DNA from: an uncultured Roseibium sp. | Lineage (GTDB): Bacteria > Pseudomonadota > Alphaproteobacteria > Rhizobiales > Stappiaceae | NCBI RefSeq assembly: GCF_963675985.1 | Contig: NZ_OY780957.1 | Span: forward strand, 1,635,501-1,699,500 | Reading direction: 5' to 3' | Length of the DNA stretch: 64,000 bases | Shown here: positions 8,832-17,243 of the stretch, one piece after another | Numbering within the stretch: position 1 is the stretch's first letter | How the letters are laid out: the number at the start of each line of letters is the position of its first letter | The notes under the pieces: generated by a model | What the model was told of the DNA's origin: nothing | Seen by the model: only the letters and a program-made list of their open reading frames with translations | Database searches by the model: none | Translations under genes and position numbers: made by a program

Positions 8832-9236
8832 ATGTCTCGACATCATGGACATGGGCCGAAGGGGCCGTCGCAACGCCAGTTGCGGGTCGGCGAACTGGTC
8901 CGCAAGGAACTGTCCGATATTCTGACCCGTGGCGAACTGTCGGACCCGGACCTGGAAGGCGTCATCGTCACCATTCCCGAGGTGCGCATGACGCCGGATC
9001 TCCGGCTTGCGACCTGTCTGGTCATGCCGCTTGGCGGCAGTGAGGGTCAGAAGATCGAAAAGGCGCTCAACCACTCCGCAAAATTCCTGCGCGGTCTGGT
9101 CTCTCGTCGGCTGACCTTGAAATACATGCCGGACCTGCGCTTCGTGCTCGATACCCGGTTTGACGACGACGACCGGATCGAGACCTTGCTGCATTCGCCG
9201 ACAGTGGCGCGCGACCTGGATCAGGACGGCGACTGA
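8832..9236 (+). CDS. rbfA: 30S ribosome-binding factor RbfA
   Basis: 134 residues. RbfA is a KH-like protein that binds the 16S rRNA central pseudoknot region during 30S maturation and cold adaptation. The visible family pattern is QLRVGELVRKELSDIL near the N-terminus, then VTIPEVRMTPDLRLATCLV and LRFVLDTRFDDDDRIETLL near the end. ATG 8832 is preferred over an upstream in-frame start at 8802 because AAAGGA (8818-8823) sits eight bases before it and the family begins near this point. It lies between infB and truB. Confidence 0.95.
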   Translation: MSRHHGHGPKGPSQRQLRVGELVRKELSDILTRGELSDPDLEGVIVTIPEVRMTPDLRLATCLVMPLGGSEGQKIEKALNHSAKFLRGLVSRRLTLKYMPDLRFVLDTRFDDDDRIETLLHSPTVARDLDQDGD

Positions 9237-9264
9237 ACGCCTAAACACATTTAACGGAACGGAC

Positions 9265-10206
9265 ATGGCGCGGCAAAAGGCACGCAAGAACCGGAACGCC
9301 ATCAACGGCTGGCTTGTGCTCGACAAGCCCTATGGCATTACCTCCAACGACGCGCTCGGCAAGATCAAGCGCATCCTGCATCCGCAGAAGGTCGGCCATG
9401 CCGGCACGCTCGATCCCCGCGCCACCGGCTGTCTGCCGTTGGCGTTCGGCGAAGCGACCAAGACGGTGTCCTTCGTCATGGACGGCCGCAAGATCTACCG
9501 CTTCGAGGTGACCTGGGGCGCAGAGACCAACACCGACGATACCGAAGGCGAGGTCGTGGCGACCTCCGATGTGCGCCCGGACGCCGACGCCATCCGCGCG
9601 GTTCTGGCCGACTTCACCGGTACGATCATGCAGGTGCCGCCGGCCTTTTCCGCCATCAAGGTCGATGGAGAACGGGCCTACGATCTTGCCCGCGACGGTG
9701 AGACGGTCGAATTGGAAGCCCGCCCGATCGAGGTGCACCGGCTCGATCTGGTGGACTGCCCCGACGAAAACAGGGCCGTGTTCGAGGCCGAATGCGGCAA
9801 GGGCACCTATGTGCGTGCGTTGGCCCGCGACATGGGCCGTAGGCTCGGCAGTTGTGGTCACGTCACCGACCTGCGCCGCCTGCTGGTCGGCCCCTTCGGC
9901 GAAGACGACATGGTCACCCTGGACGAACTGGTTGAAGCAGCCGGGGAACTGGAAGAGGGCGAGTGCATCGAGGCGCTGGTCGAGGATTTCATCCTGCCCG
10001 TCCGCGAGGCGATGGAAAATCTGGAAGAGATCGTCGTCTCGCTGGAAGACGCGGCGAAGATCCGCAAGGGCATGGCCGTGCTGTTGCGCGGCCGGTCGGC
10101 GCCGCTGGCCTGCGAAGCGGCCTTCGCCAGCCACGCGGGCGTGCCCGTCGCGCTCGGAGCCATCGACAAGGGCCGCTTCCAGCCGAGCCGGGTGTTCAAT
10201 CTTTGA
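9265..10206 (+). CDS. truB: tRNA pseudouridine(55) synthase
   Basis: 313 residues. TruB makes pseudouridine 55 in the T-loop of tRNAs. The catalytic motif GHAGTLDPRATG is clear, with the catalytic Asp at residue 50; GWLVLDKPYGITSND lies near the N-terminus and GTYVRALARDMGRRLG in the middle. The start is ATG 9265; an in-frame extension to 9160 overlaps rbfA and is not family-like. Last gene before rpsO; its stop codon overlaps the -35 element of a candidate rpsO promoter. Confidence 0.97.
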   Translation: MARQKARKNRNAINGWLVLDKPYGITSNDALGKIKRILHPQKVGHAGTLDPRATGCLPLAFGEATKTVSFVMDGRKIYRFEVTWGAETNTDDTEGEVVATSDVRPDADAIRAVLADFTGTIMQVPPAFSAIKVDGERAYDLARDGETVELEARPIEVHRLDLVDCPDENRAVFEAECGKGTYVRALARDMGRRLGSCGHVTDLRRLLVGPFGEDDMVTLDELVEAAGELEEGECIEALVEDFILPVREAMENLEEIVVSLEDAAKIRKGMAVLLRGRSAPLACEAAFASHAGVPVALGAIDKGRFQPSRVFNL

Positions 10207-10296
10207 CAAGCACGGGCCGAGAGGCGCCGTAAAAAGAACTGGTAATGGCGGGCGTTTTCCGCCATATATCGCCGCCATTGGACCTCAGGGTCCAAT
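10203..10296 (+). promoter_or_regulatory. Candidate rpsO promoter and structured leader
   Basis: TTGACA (10203-10208), a perfect -35 hexamer, overlaps the truB stop; a weak -10 (CCGTAA) lies about 18 bases on. Two hairpins follow: ATGGCGG/CCGCCAT (10245-10251 with 10259-10265) and ATTGGACC/GGTCCAAT (10277-10284 with 10289-10296). S15 represses its own mRNA in several bacteria through a structured leader, so these are candidates for such a site. Confidence 0.45.
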
Positions 10297-10416
10297 TCGT
10301 CCGTACCAACCTTTGCTGACCGACATCTCGGCTCTGGTGACGGTGCGGATCGGGCCGGGTTTCCGGCATTTTTGAAACGCCGGGTTTCCCGGCCGCATCT
10401 TTGAAAGGAAAGAGCG

Positions 10417-10686
10417 ATGTCGATTACTGCTGAGCGTAAAGCTGAGTTGATGAAAGAATATGCCACCAAGGAAGGCGATACCGGGTCTCCGGAAGTCCAG
10501 GTCGCAATTCTCACCGAACGGATCAACAATCTGACGGAACACTTCAAGACCCACGGCAAGGACAACCACTCCCGCCGCGGCCTCCTGAAGATGGTAGCAT
10601 CGCGTCGTTCGCTTCTTGACTACGTCAAGGGCAAGAGCAACGAGCGCTATCTGTCGCTGATCCAGCGCCTTGGCATTCGCCGCTAA
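10417..10686 (+). CDS. rpsO: 30S ribosomal protein S15
   Basis: 89 residues, the standard S15 length. S15 binds the central domain of 16S rRNA early in 30S assembly. The family signature is seen in GDTGSPEVQVAILTERI, then LTEHFKTHGKDNHSRRGLL and SRRSLLDYVK. AAAGGAAAGAG precedes ATG 10417 at good spacing. It sits between truB and pnp, the normal order, with its own leader upstream and a terminator-like hairpin 18 bases downstream. Confidence 0.99.
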   Translation: MSITAERKAELMKEYATKEGDTGSPEVQVAILTERINNLTEHFKTHGKDNHSRRGLLKMVASRRSLLDYVKGKSNERYLSLIQRLGIRR

Positions 10687-10703
10687 GAAGCGTGGTTGAC
10701 GAG

Positions 10704-10734
10704 AACGCGGTGGGTGGATTTGCCCGCCGCGTTT
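10704..10734 (+). terminator. Terminator-like hairpin after rpsO
   Basis: AACGCGGTGGG (10704-10714) pairs with CCCGCCGCGTT (10723-10733), 11 bp with one G-U pair, followed by only three T's. It probably gives partial termination or 3'-end protection between rpsO and pnp. Confidence 0.6.
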
Positions 10735-10819
10735 GACTATAGGAAGTCTCGTGACGGTCATGGGGCAGGATTGCCGGCCGCTTTCAAATTCGAAAGCCGC
10801 TTGTCGTCTTGCCCGTGGC

Positions 10820-10903
10820 TTGTCCGATCGGTAACCGGCCCGTACGGGGCCGACCGATGATATGTCCTTGCGCAACGATAGGAATTCCTGCGCAGACGGA
10901 CAA
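10820..10903 (+). promoter_or_regulatory. Branched leader structure upstream of pnp
   Basis: TTGTCCG (10820-10826) pairs with CGGACAA (10897-10903) and encloses two arms. The first is ATCGGT-aac-CGGCCC (10827-10841) with GGGCCG-ACCGAT (10847-10858), 12 bp with a three-base bulge. The second uses TGCGCA repeats flanking GGAATTCC. PNPase is known to control its own mRNA after RNase III cuts a leader hairpin, so this three-way structure is a plausible site for that. Confidence 0.55.
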
Positions 10904-10920
10904 AGCTGTAAGGAAAGATG

Positions 10921-13041
10921 ATGTTTGATATTCATCGTGTAGAAGTCGAGTGGGGCGGACGTCCTCTCGTCCTCGAAACGGGCAAGGTTGCCCGTCAGGC
11001 CGATGGCGCCGTGATGGCGACCTACGGCGAAACCAAGGTGCTGGCGACGGTCGTTTCCGCCAAGCAGCCGAAGCCGGGTCAGGATTTCTTCCCGCTGACC
11101 GTGAACTACCAGGAAAAGGCCTTTGCCGCCGGCAAGATCCCGGGCGGCTATTTCAAGCGTGAAGGCCGTCCGTCCGAGCACGAGACCCTGACCTCGCGCC
11201 TGATCGACCGTCCGATCCGTCCGCTGTTCGCCGACGGCTACAAGAACGAGACCCAGGTCGTCATCACCGTGCTGTCCCATGACATGGAAAACGCACCGGA
11301 CATCCTGGCCATGGTTGCCTCTTCCGCAGCGCTGACGCTTTCCGGTGTGCCTTTCATGGGCCCGATCGGCGGTGCGCGCGTCGGCCTTATCAACGGCGAA
11401 TATGTTCTCAACCCGCTGGTTGACGACATGCCGGAATCCACGCTGGACCTGGTCGTTGCCGGGACGGCCGACGCGGTTCTGATGGTCGAGTCCGAAGCCA
11501 AGGAACTTGACGAAGATACCATGCTCGGCGCCGTGATGTTCGGCCACAGCGGTTTCCAGCCCGTGATCGACGCGATCATCAAGCTGGCCGAAGCCGCCGC
11601 AAAGGAACCGCGCGAGTTCTCCATGCCCGATCACTCCGCTCTCTACGAGCAGATCAAGGGGATGGCCGCCGACGAGCTGAAAGCGGCTTACGCCATCACC
11701 GCGAAGACCGAGCGCAAGAACGCCGTCGACGCGGTCAAGGCCAAGGTTGTCGAAGCGCTGATCACCAATGGCGGTGACGACGCACCTGAAGCAACGGTTC
11801 TGGGCGGCGAGTTCAAGAAACTTGAAGCCGAAATCGTCCGCGGTGCCATCCTCGACACCGGCTCCCGTATCGACGGCCGTGACCTGTCGACGGTCCGCGC
11901 GATTTCCTCCGAAGTCGGCATCCTGTCCCGTGCCCACGGCTCTGCGCTCTTCACCCGCGGTGAAACCCAGGCTCTGGCGGTTGCCACCCTTGGCACCGGT
12001 GAAGACGAACAGTACGTCGATGCGCTGGAAGGCACCTACAAGTCCCATTTCATGCTGCATTACAACTTCCCGCCCTATTCGGTCGGTGAAGCAGGCCGCA
12101 TGGGGTCCCCCGGCCGTCGTGAAATCGGCCACGGCAAGCTGGCCTGGCGCGCCATCAACCCGATGCTGCCGGCGCACCACGATTTCCCGTACACCCTGCG
12201 GGTCGTCTCCGAAGTGACGGAATCCAACGGTTCGTCTTCCATGGCGACCGTCTGCGGCACCTCGCTGGCGCTGATGGATGCCGGCGTGCCGCTGAAGGCA
12301 CCGGTTGCAGGTATCGCCATGGGCCTGATCAAGGAAGGCGACCGCTTTGCCGTCCTGTCCGACATTCTCGGTGACGAGGATCATCTCGGCGACATGGACT
12401 TCAAGGTGGCCGGTTCCGCTAACGGCATTACCTCGCTGCAGATGGATATCAAGATCCAGGGCATCACCGAGGAAATCATGAAGGTCGCTCTCGGCCAGGC
12501 GAAGGATGGCCGCGTGCACATCCTCGGTGAAATGGCCAATGCCATCACCGAAGCCCGCGCCGAACTCGGCGAACATGCACCGCGCATCGAAGTGATGAAG
12601 ATCCCGGTCGACAAGATCCGTGAAGTCATCGGTTCCGGCGGTAAGGTCATCCGCGAAATCGTGGAAAAGACCGGCGCCAAGGTGAACATCGAGGACGACG
12701 GCACGGTCAAGATCGCATCCGCCGACGGCAAGGCGATCAAGGCAGCCGTCAACTGGATCAACTCCATCGCCGCCGAGCCGGAAGTGGGCATGATCTACGA
12801 AGGCACGGTCGTGAAATGCGTCGACTTCGGTGCGTTTGTGAATTTCTTCGGCGCCAAGGACGGCCTGGTTCACATCTCCCAGCTCGCTCCGCGCAAGGTC
12901 GCCAAGGTCACCGACGTGATCAAGGAAGGCGATAAGGTCTGGGTCAAGCTGATGGGCTTCGACGAGCGCGGCAAGGTGCGCCTGTCCATGAAGGTCGTCG
13001 ACCAGGAGACCGGCAAGGAAATTGAGAAGGAAGAAGACTGA
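10921..13041 (+). CDS. pnp: Polyribonucleotide nucleotidyltransferase (PNPase)
   Basis: 706 residues. PNPase is the 3'-5' phosphorolytic exoribonuclease of mRNA decay. Domain order: RNase PH domain 1 (from WGGRPLVLETGKVARQADGA), an alpha-helical linker, RNase PH domain 2 with the active-site region around DILGDEDHLGDMDFKVAG, a KH domain with VIGSGGKVIREI (about residue 568 on), and a C-terminal S1 domain (GTVVKCVDFGAFVNFFG). Two adjacent ATG codons (10918, 10921) are possible; AAGGA at 10910-10914 gives six-base spacing only to 10921, and relatives start MF. A strong terminator follows. Confidence 0.98.
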   Translation: MFDIHRVEVEWGGRPLVLETGKVARQADGAVMATYGETKVLATVVSAKQPKPGQDFFPLTVNYQEKAFAAGKIPGGYFKREGRPSEHETLTSRLIDRPIRPLFADGYKNETQVVITVLSHDMENAPDILAMVASSAALTLSGVPFMGPIGGARVGLINGEYVLNPLVDDMPESTLDLVVAGTADAVLMVESEAKELDEDTMLGAVMFGHSGFQPVIDAIIKLAEAAAKEPREFSMPDHSALYEQIKGMAADELKAAYAITAKTERKNAVDAVKAKVVEALITNGGDDAPEATVLGGEFKKLEAEIVRGAILDTGSRIDGRDLSTVRAISSEVGILSRAHGSALFTRGETQALAVATLGTGEDEQYVDALEGTYKSHFMLHYNFPPYSVGEAGRMGSPGRREIGHGKLAWRAINPMLPAHHDFPYTLRVVSEVTESNGSSSMATVCGTSLALMDAGVPLKAPVAGIAMGLIKEGDRFAVLSDILGDEDHLGDMDFKVAGSANGITSLQMDIKIQGITEEIMKVALGQAKDGRVHILGEMANAITEARAELGEHAPRIEVMKIPVDKIREVIGSGGKVIREIVEKTGAKVNIEDDGTVKIASADGKAIKAAVNWINSIAAEPEVGMIYEGTVVKCVDFGAFVNFFGAKDGLVHISQLAPRKVAKVTDVIKEGDKVWVKLMGFDERGKVRLSMKVVDQETGKEIEKEED

Positions 13042-13070
13042 GCGTCTTCCACTTAATTTAGCTTCTTAAG

Positions 13071-13104
13071 AAAAAGTCAGAGCAGTCGCTCTGACTTTTT
13101 TTTT
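13071..13104 (+). terminator. Strong intrinsic terminator after pnp
   Basis: AAAAAGTCAGAGC and GCTCTGACTTTTT form a perfect 13-bp stem with the loop AGTC, and the T run continues to 13104 (nine T's). It ends the large expression-machinery operon. Confidence 0.95.
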
Positions 13105-13164
13105 GAACAATTTTTGATGCGGTGCTTAATTGTACTCGTTGAAGTTTTAGTTCGGCGGGAAAAA

Positions 13165-13689
13165 ATGTCTGACGGAAAGAAGCAAATTGAGCTCCAGGCT
13201 AATAATGATCAGAACGTCGAGGCGCTCACTCTCGATATAGAGAAAGTTATTCAGGGTGCATCCAACGAAGCCGCGATTAATGCGGTTGAGAGGGTATTGC
13301 GAGCAAGGGGGGCCGATACCGACATCAATAATCCCAATGTATTCAAAGGATTCTACGACTTAGATCCAGAACTCGCAGATTATATAATTAAACAAAATCT
13401 CACTTTGAAAGATTTAAAAGATAAACAAGAATTAGAGGCAAGGTATGAACTCCTTAAAAGCTCTCTAAGTGCGGATAAGAAGAGGCAAGAGATATTTTCA
13501 GATAAAAAAGTGGTATTTTTTCTTCTAGGTATTCCAACAGCAGTATTTACATTGTTGACCTATACAGGTCAGCCTGGGTCTGCTGCGTTTTTCTTATTAG
13601 TTAGTGCTGTAATAGTGATGAGTTTGTTGTTTTCAAGGAGCGCAAATTTAGAAGGAATAATTGACAAGTTTCTGGGCCGAATCAAATAG
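13165..13689 (+). CDS. Small low-GC protein with two C-terminal membrane segments
   Basis: I do not recognise this family. The 174-residue protein has a charged, soluble first part of about 115 residues rich in Asn, Asp, Lys and Glu, with helical stretches (LTLDIEKVIQGASNEAAINA; DYIIKQNLTLKDLKDKQELE). Two hydrophobic segments follow (VVFFLLGIPTAVFTLLTY and SAAFFLLVSAVIVMSLLF), so it is probably membrane-anchored with the bulk on one side. The gene is visibly AT-rich with many AAA, ATA and TTA codons, unlike the GC-rich genes either side, which suggests recent transfer. The start ATG 13165 follows GGCGGGAA; an upstream in-frame start (13114) is less likely. It has its own weak promoter candidate (TTGAAC, 17 bases, TTAATT at 13126). 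Confidence 0.65.
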   Translation: MSDGKKQIELQANNDQNVEALTLDIEKVIQGASNEAAINAVERVLRARGADTDINNPNVFKGFYDLDPELADYIIKQNLTLKDLKDKQELEARYELLKSSLSADKKRQEIFSDKKVVFFLLGIPTAVFTLLTYTGQPGSAAFFLLVSAVIVMSLLFSRSANLEGIIDKFLGRIK

Positions 13690-13786
13690 TTGTACTTTTT
13701 GATTCTCAGCAATGTGATAAGACGCTTTGCGATCGGTGCCTTGCTTGATATATCGCGCTCAAGGAGTTCATATAGGCAGGAGAACC

Positions 13787-14599
13787 ATGAGCGAAATGCG
13801 CCTTGTCGTCGTAGGGGCCGCGGGCCGGATGGGACGCGCGCTGGTGCGCGCCGTTTGCGAGGCCGAAGGGGCCAGGCTGACCGGTGCCATCGAGCGCGAG
13901 GGGTCGGAATTCCTGGGTCAGGATGCCGGCGATCTCGCAGGCGTCGGCACGTTGGACATTCCGGTGACCGACGATCCGCTGACGGCTTTTGCGGCCAGCG
14001 ACGGGGTTCTGGACTTCACCGCCCCCGCCGCGTCGCTCACCTTCGCTGAACTCGCCGCCCAGGCGCGGATCGTCCATGTGATCGGCACCACCGGCTGGGC
14101 CGATGGCGAGGACATGCCGCTTCACGCAGCCTCCCGTCACGCCCGCATCGTCAAGTCGGGCAACATGAGCCTTGGCGTCAATCTGCTGGCGGCGCTGGTG
14201 AAGAAGGCTGCAAAGGCGCTCGATGCGGATTTCGATATTGAGGTCCTGGAAATGCATCACAAGCACAAGGTGGACGCCCCGTCGGGCACTGCCCTGCTGC
14301 TGGGCGAAGCCGCAGCCGCCGGGCGCGGTATCGACCTTGCCGATCGTTCCGTCCGCTCCCGCGATGGTATTACCGGTGCGCGCAAGGCGGGCGATATCGG
14401 CTTTGCGACCCTGCGCGGCGGCTCTGTCATCGGCGAGCATTCGGTCATTTTCGCCGGTGAAGGCGAGCGGATCGAACTTACCCACCGCGCCGAGGACCGG
14501 CAGCTTTTCGCCCGCGGCGCGGTCAAGGCCGCCCTTTGGGGCTTCGACAAGAAACCCGGTTTCTACTCCATGGCCGACGTGCTCGGCCTGAACGATTGA
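13787..14599 (+). CDS. dapB: 4-hydroxy-tetrahydrodipicolinate reductase
   Basis: 270 residues. DapB reduces hydroxy-tetrahydrodipicolinate with NAD(P)H in the lysine/diaminopimelate pathway. The nucleotide-binding loop VVGAAGRMGRALV is at the N-terminus. The DapB signature MHHKHKVDAPSGTAL (about 155-169) holds the catalytic His and the substrate-binding Lys. ATG 13787 has AGGAG four bases upstream; an in-frame extension to 13727 lacks family similarity. Followed 23 bases later by gpmA, probably as one transcript. Confidence 0.98.
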   Translation: MSEMRLVVVGAAGRMGRALVRAVCEAEGARLTGAIEREGSEFLGQDAGDLAGVGTLDIPVTDDPLTAFAASDGVLDFTAPAASLTFAELAAQARIVHVIGTTGWADGEDMPLHAASRHARIVKSGNMSLGVNLLAALVKKAAKALDADFDIEVLEMHHKHKVDAPSGTALLLGEAAAAGRGIDLADRSVRSRDGITGARKAGDIGFATLRGGSVIGEHSVIFAGEGERIELTHRAEDRQLFARGAVKAALWGFDKKPGFYSMADVLGLND

Positions 14600-14622
14600 T
14601 CCCTTAGACAGGAGACCTGACC

Positions 14623-15243
14623 ATGGATCGCCTCTTGGTGCTCGTTCGCCACGGTCAAAGCGAATGGAATTTGAAGAACCTTTTCACCGGCTGGAAAGAC
14701 CCCGGTCTCACGGAAAAGGGTGTTGCGGAAGCCAAGAAGGCCGGCGAGCAGCTGCGCGACCTGAAGCTGGCGTTCGACATCGCCTTCACTTCGGATCTGA
14801 GCCGCGCCCAGAAGACGCTGGATCTGATCCTGGCGGAACTGGGACAGACCGGTCTGGAAACGATCAAGGACCAGGCGCTCAACGAACGCGACTACGGCGA
14901 TCTGACCGGCATGAACAAGGACGAGGCGCGCAAGGAATTCGGCGAGGACCAGGTCCACATCTGGCGCCGCTCCTTCGATGTTCCGCCTCCCGGCGGCGAG
15001 AGCCTGAAAATGACGGCCGAGCGGGTGCTGCCCTACTATCGCACCGAAATCCTGCCGCGTGTGCTGCAGGGCAAGCGCACCATCGTTGCCGCCCACGGCA
15101 ACTCCCTGCGCGCCCTGATCATGGAATTGGAAAAGCTCACGCCGGAACAGATCCTGCAACGGGAACTCGGCACCGGTACGCCGATCATCTATCGCCTCAA
15201 CGAGGACGGGGAAGTTGTCAGCGTGGAAGATCTGGCCGCCTGA
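14623..15243 (+). CDS. gpmA: 2,3-bisphosphoglycerate-dependent phosphoglycerate mutase
   Basis: 206 residues, the short form usual in alphaproteobacteria. It interconverts 3- and 2-phosphoglycerate in glycolysis and gluconeogenesis. The phosphohistidine motif LVRHGQSEWN is at residues 7-16, FTGWKDPGLTEKG follows, NERDYGDLTGMNK holds the general acid Glu, and the second catalytic His is in AAHGNSLRAL. CAGGAGACC lies before ATG 14623. It ends just ahead of a terminator shared with the convergent PfkB kinase gene. Confidence 0.96.
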   Translation: MDRLLVLVRHGQSEWNLKNLFTGWKDPGLTEKGVAEAKKAGEQLRDLKLAFDIAFTSDLSRAQKTLDLILAELGQTGLETIKDQALNERDYGDLTGMNKDEARKEFGEDQVHIWRRSFDVPPPGGESLKMTAERVLPYYRTEILPRVLQGKRTIVAAHGNSLRALIMELEKLTPEQILQRELGTGTPIIYRLNEDGEVVSVEDLAA

Positions 15244-15267
15244 GCTTGCAGCCTGATCGAATGTTTT

Positions 15268-15290
15268 GAGGCGGCCCGCAAGGCCGCCTC
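15268..15290. terminator. Bidirectional terminator between gpmA and the PfkB kinase gene
   Basis: GAGGCGGCC-CGCAA-GGCCGCCTC is a perfect 9-bp stem with a five-base loop. ATTTGTTT follows on the plus strand and AAAACATT precedes it, so it can serve both convergent genes. Confidence 0.8.
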
Positions 15291-15306
15291 ATTTGTTTCT
15301 GTCAGA

Positions 15307-16308
15307 TCAGACTTCGAAACCGGACTGGCCGGCAATCTGCTTCAGGGCCGTTTCCGGGCGGGCGCCCACGTGTCCGATGACGTTTGCCGCGCACAGGCAG
15401 CCGAGTTCTGCCGCCGACTTGAGATCGTAGTCGCGCGCCAGGCCGAACAGGAAGCCGGAGGCGAACAGGTCGCCGGCGCCGGTCAGGTCGACCACGTCGT
15501 CGACCTTCTGCGCGGTGACCTTGACGGTTTCTTCCCGAGTGATTGCCATGGCGCCGTTTTCGCCGAGTGTCAGCGCGGTCAGCGCACCGCTGTCGCGGGC
15601 AGCGGCAATCGCGGTGTCGAGATCGGCGGTCTCGTAAAGCGCCTTGATCTCGTGCTCGTTGGCGAACATCACGTCAACGACGCCGTCACGCAGAAGCCCT
15701 GTGAATTCAGCGCGATAGCGGTCAACGCAGAAGGAGTCGGACAAGGTGATCCCGACCTTGCGGCCGTTGGCGTGGGCGATCTTCGCGGCTTCCAGAAACG
15801 CTTTTTTTGCTTCTTCCGGATCCCAGAGATAGCCTTCCATGTAGGTGATGGCCGAGGCTGCGACGACGTCCGGATCCACATCGGCCGGGCCGAATTCGGT
15901 GCAGGCGCCGAGATAGGTGTTCATGGTGCGCTCGCCGTCCGGTGTGATCAGGATCATCGAACGGGCCGTCGGGTTGCCGCCCTCCAGCCGGGGGGTCTCG
16001 AAATGGACGCCGGTCCCCTTCATGTCGTGCGCATAGCTGTCGCCGAGTTCGTCGGCGGCAACCTTGCCGAAGAAGGCAGGCGTCCCGCCCAGGGACGCAA
16101 TGCCGGCGGCCGTGTTGCCGGCGCTGCCGCCGGAAACGCGTACGGTCTGTCCCATCTTGTCATAGAGCCGCACTGCTTCTTCCGTGTCGATCAGGCGCAT
16201 GGAGGCCTTGATGAGGTCTTCCCGGACAAGGAAGTCGTCTTCCACGTGAGCGAAAACATCGCAAATGGCATTGCCGATGCACAGGGCATCAAAACGGATA
16301 TCGGTCAT
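15307..16308 (-). CDS. PfkB-family carbohydrate/nucleoside kinase, adenosine kinase-like
   Basis: 333 residues of ribokinase fold. The first PfkB signature appears as VSGGSAGNTAAGIASLGG (about 60-77) and the second as DLTGAGDLFASGFLFGL (about 280-296), where the Asp in GAGD is the catalytic base. Relatives in rhizobia are annotated adenosine kinase, so phosphorylation of adenosine or a related nucleoside/sugar is likely but not provable here. The start at 16308 (MTDIRFDALCIGNAICDVF) is where the family begins; the open frame reaches 16386 but overlaps pheA. It lies downstream of pheA on the same strand. Confidence 0.85.
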   Translation of the reverse strand: MTDIRFDALCIGNAICDVFAHVEDDFLVREDLIKASMRLIDTEEAVRLYDKMGQTVRVSGGSAGNTAAGIASLGGTPAFFGKVAADELGDSYAHDMKGTGVHFETPRLEGGNPTARSMILITPDGERTMNTYLGACTEFGPADVDPDVVAASAITYMEGYLWDPEEAKKAFLEAAKIAHANGRKVGITLSDSFCVDRYRAEFTGLLRDGVVDVMFANEHEIKALYETADLDTAIAAARDSGALTALTLGENGAMAITREETVKVTAQKVDDVVDLTGAGDLFASGFLFGLARDYDLKSAAELGCLCAANVIGHVGARPETALKQIAGQSGFEV

Positions 16309-16339
16309 GAACAGCTTTCTGTAATTGGACTTGGTCGGA

Positions 16340-17230
16340 TCAGGTCTGGGGGGTGGGCCTGAGAGCCCGGTTCGCTTCCGGTTCACGGATCTTTTCCCGG
16401 AACGGGCTTGCGCAGTAAACGCCGAGGACCTTGAACTCGGCGCAGAAGAATTTCAGCTCTTCAAGGGCCAGCGCGACGGACTTGTCATCCGGATGGCCTT
16501 CGATGTCCGCATAGAACATGGAGGCAAAGAACTGGCCTTCGAGCTGATAGGATTCCAGCTTCGTCATGTTGACGCCGTTGGTCGCGAAGCCGCCGAGCGC
16601 CTTGTAGAGTGCAGCCGGAACGTTGCGAACACGGAAAATGAAGGTCGAGATGATCGGCTGGCCGGTGTTCGCGGCCGCCAGATCGTCCGTTGAAAGGATC
16701 AGGAAGCGCGTCGTGTTGTAGTCGGCATCCTCGACGTTCCGGCGCAGGATGTCGAGCCCGTAGATGTTCGCGGCCATTTCCGGAGCAAGGGCCGCGGTGG
16801 TCGGGTCGTTGCGCTCGGCGATCTGGCGCGCGGAGCCGGCCGTGTCGGCACCGATCACCGGCAATAGGCCCAGCTCGCGGATCACGTTACGGCATTGTCC
16901 CAGCGCCATGACGTGGCTTTGAACGCTTTTCAGGCCGGCGAGCTTGGCACCCTTTGGCGCCATGAGCTGAAACCGGATCGGCAGGAAGTATTCGCCGATG
17001 ATGTGCAGATCCGAGCGCGGCAGCAGATGGTGGATATCGGCAACCCGTCCGGCGACCGAATTTTCCACCGGGATCATGCCGAGATCGGCTTCGCCGGTTT
17101 CGATGGCGGCAAAGCAGTCTTCGAAAGTCGCGCAGGGAATGGCTTCGTAATCGGGATAGACATTGCGGCAGGCCGTGTGGGAGTTCGCTCCCACTTCGCC
17201 CTGAAACACGATTTTCTTTCGGTCAGACAT
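16340..17230 (-). CDS. pheA: Prephenate dehydratase
   Basis: 296 residues. It converts prephenate to phenylpyruvate in phenylalanine synthesis. The periplasmic-binding-like catalytic domain is seen in FQGEVGANSHTA (N-terminus), LGMIPVENSVAGRV and the catalytic DYNTTRFLILS segment. A C-terminal ACT domain (ISTFIFRVRNVPAALYKALG, ESYQLEGQFFASMFYADIEG) is the expected phenylalanine-sensing region. There is no chorismate mutase domain, so it is the monofunctional form. The start is 17230 with a GAAAGAAAG ribosome-binding tract, only 13 bases after the kdsB stop, so pheA and kdsB are co-transcribed. Confidence 0.97.
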   Translation of the reverse strand: MSDRKKIVFQGEVGANSHTACRNVYPDYEAIPCATFEDCFAAIETGEADLGMIPVENSVAGRVADIHHLLPRSDLHIIGEYFLPIRFQLMAPKGAKLAGLKSVQSHVMALGQCRNVIRELGLLPVIGADTAGSARQIAERNDPTTAALAPEMAANIYGLDILRRNVEDADYNTTRFLILSTDDLAAANTGQPIISTFIFRVRNVPAALYKALGGFATNGVNMTKLESYQLEGQFFASMFYADIEGHPDDKSVALALEELKFFCAEFKVLGVYCASPFREKIREPEANRALRPTPQT

Positions 17231-17243
17231 TTCTTTCTTTCTT

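Noticed and set aside
5787..9326. 1179-codon open frame on the minus strand opposite infB and rbfA
   Set aside because: It lies wholly antisense to conserved genes, shows no recognised domain, and long antisense frames are expected in GC-rich codon-biased DNA.
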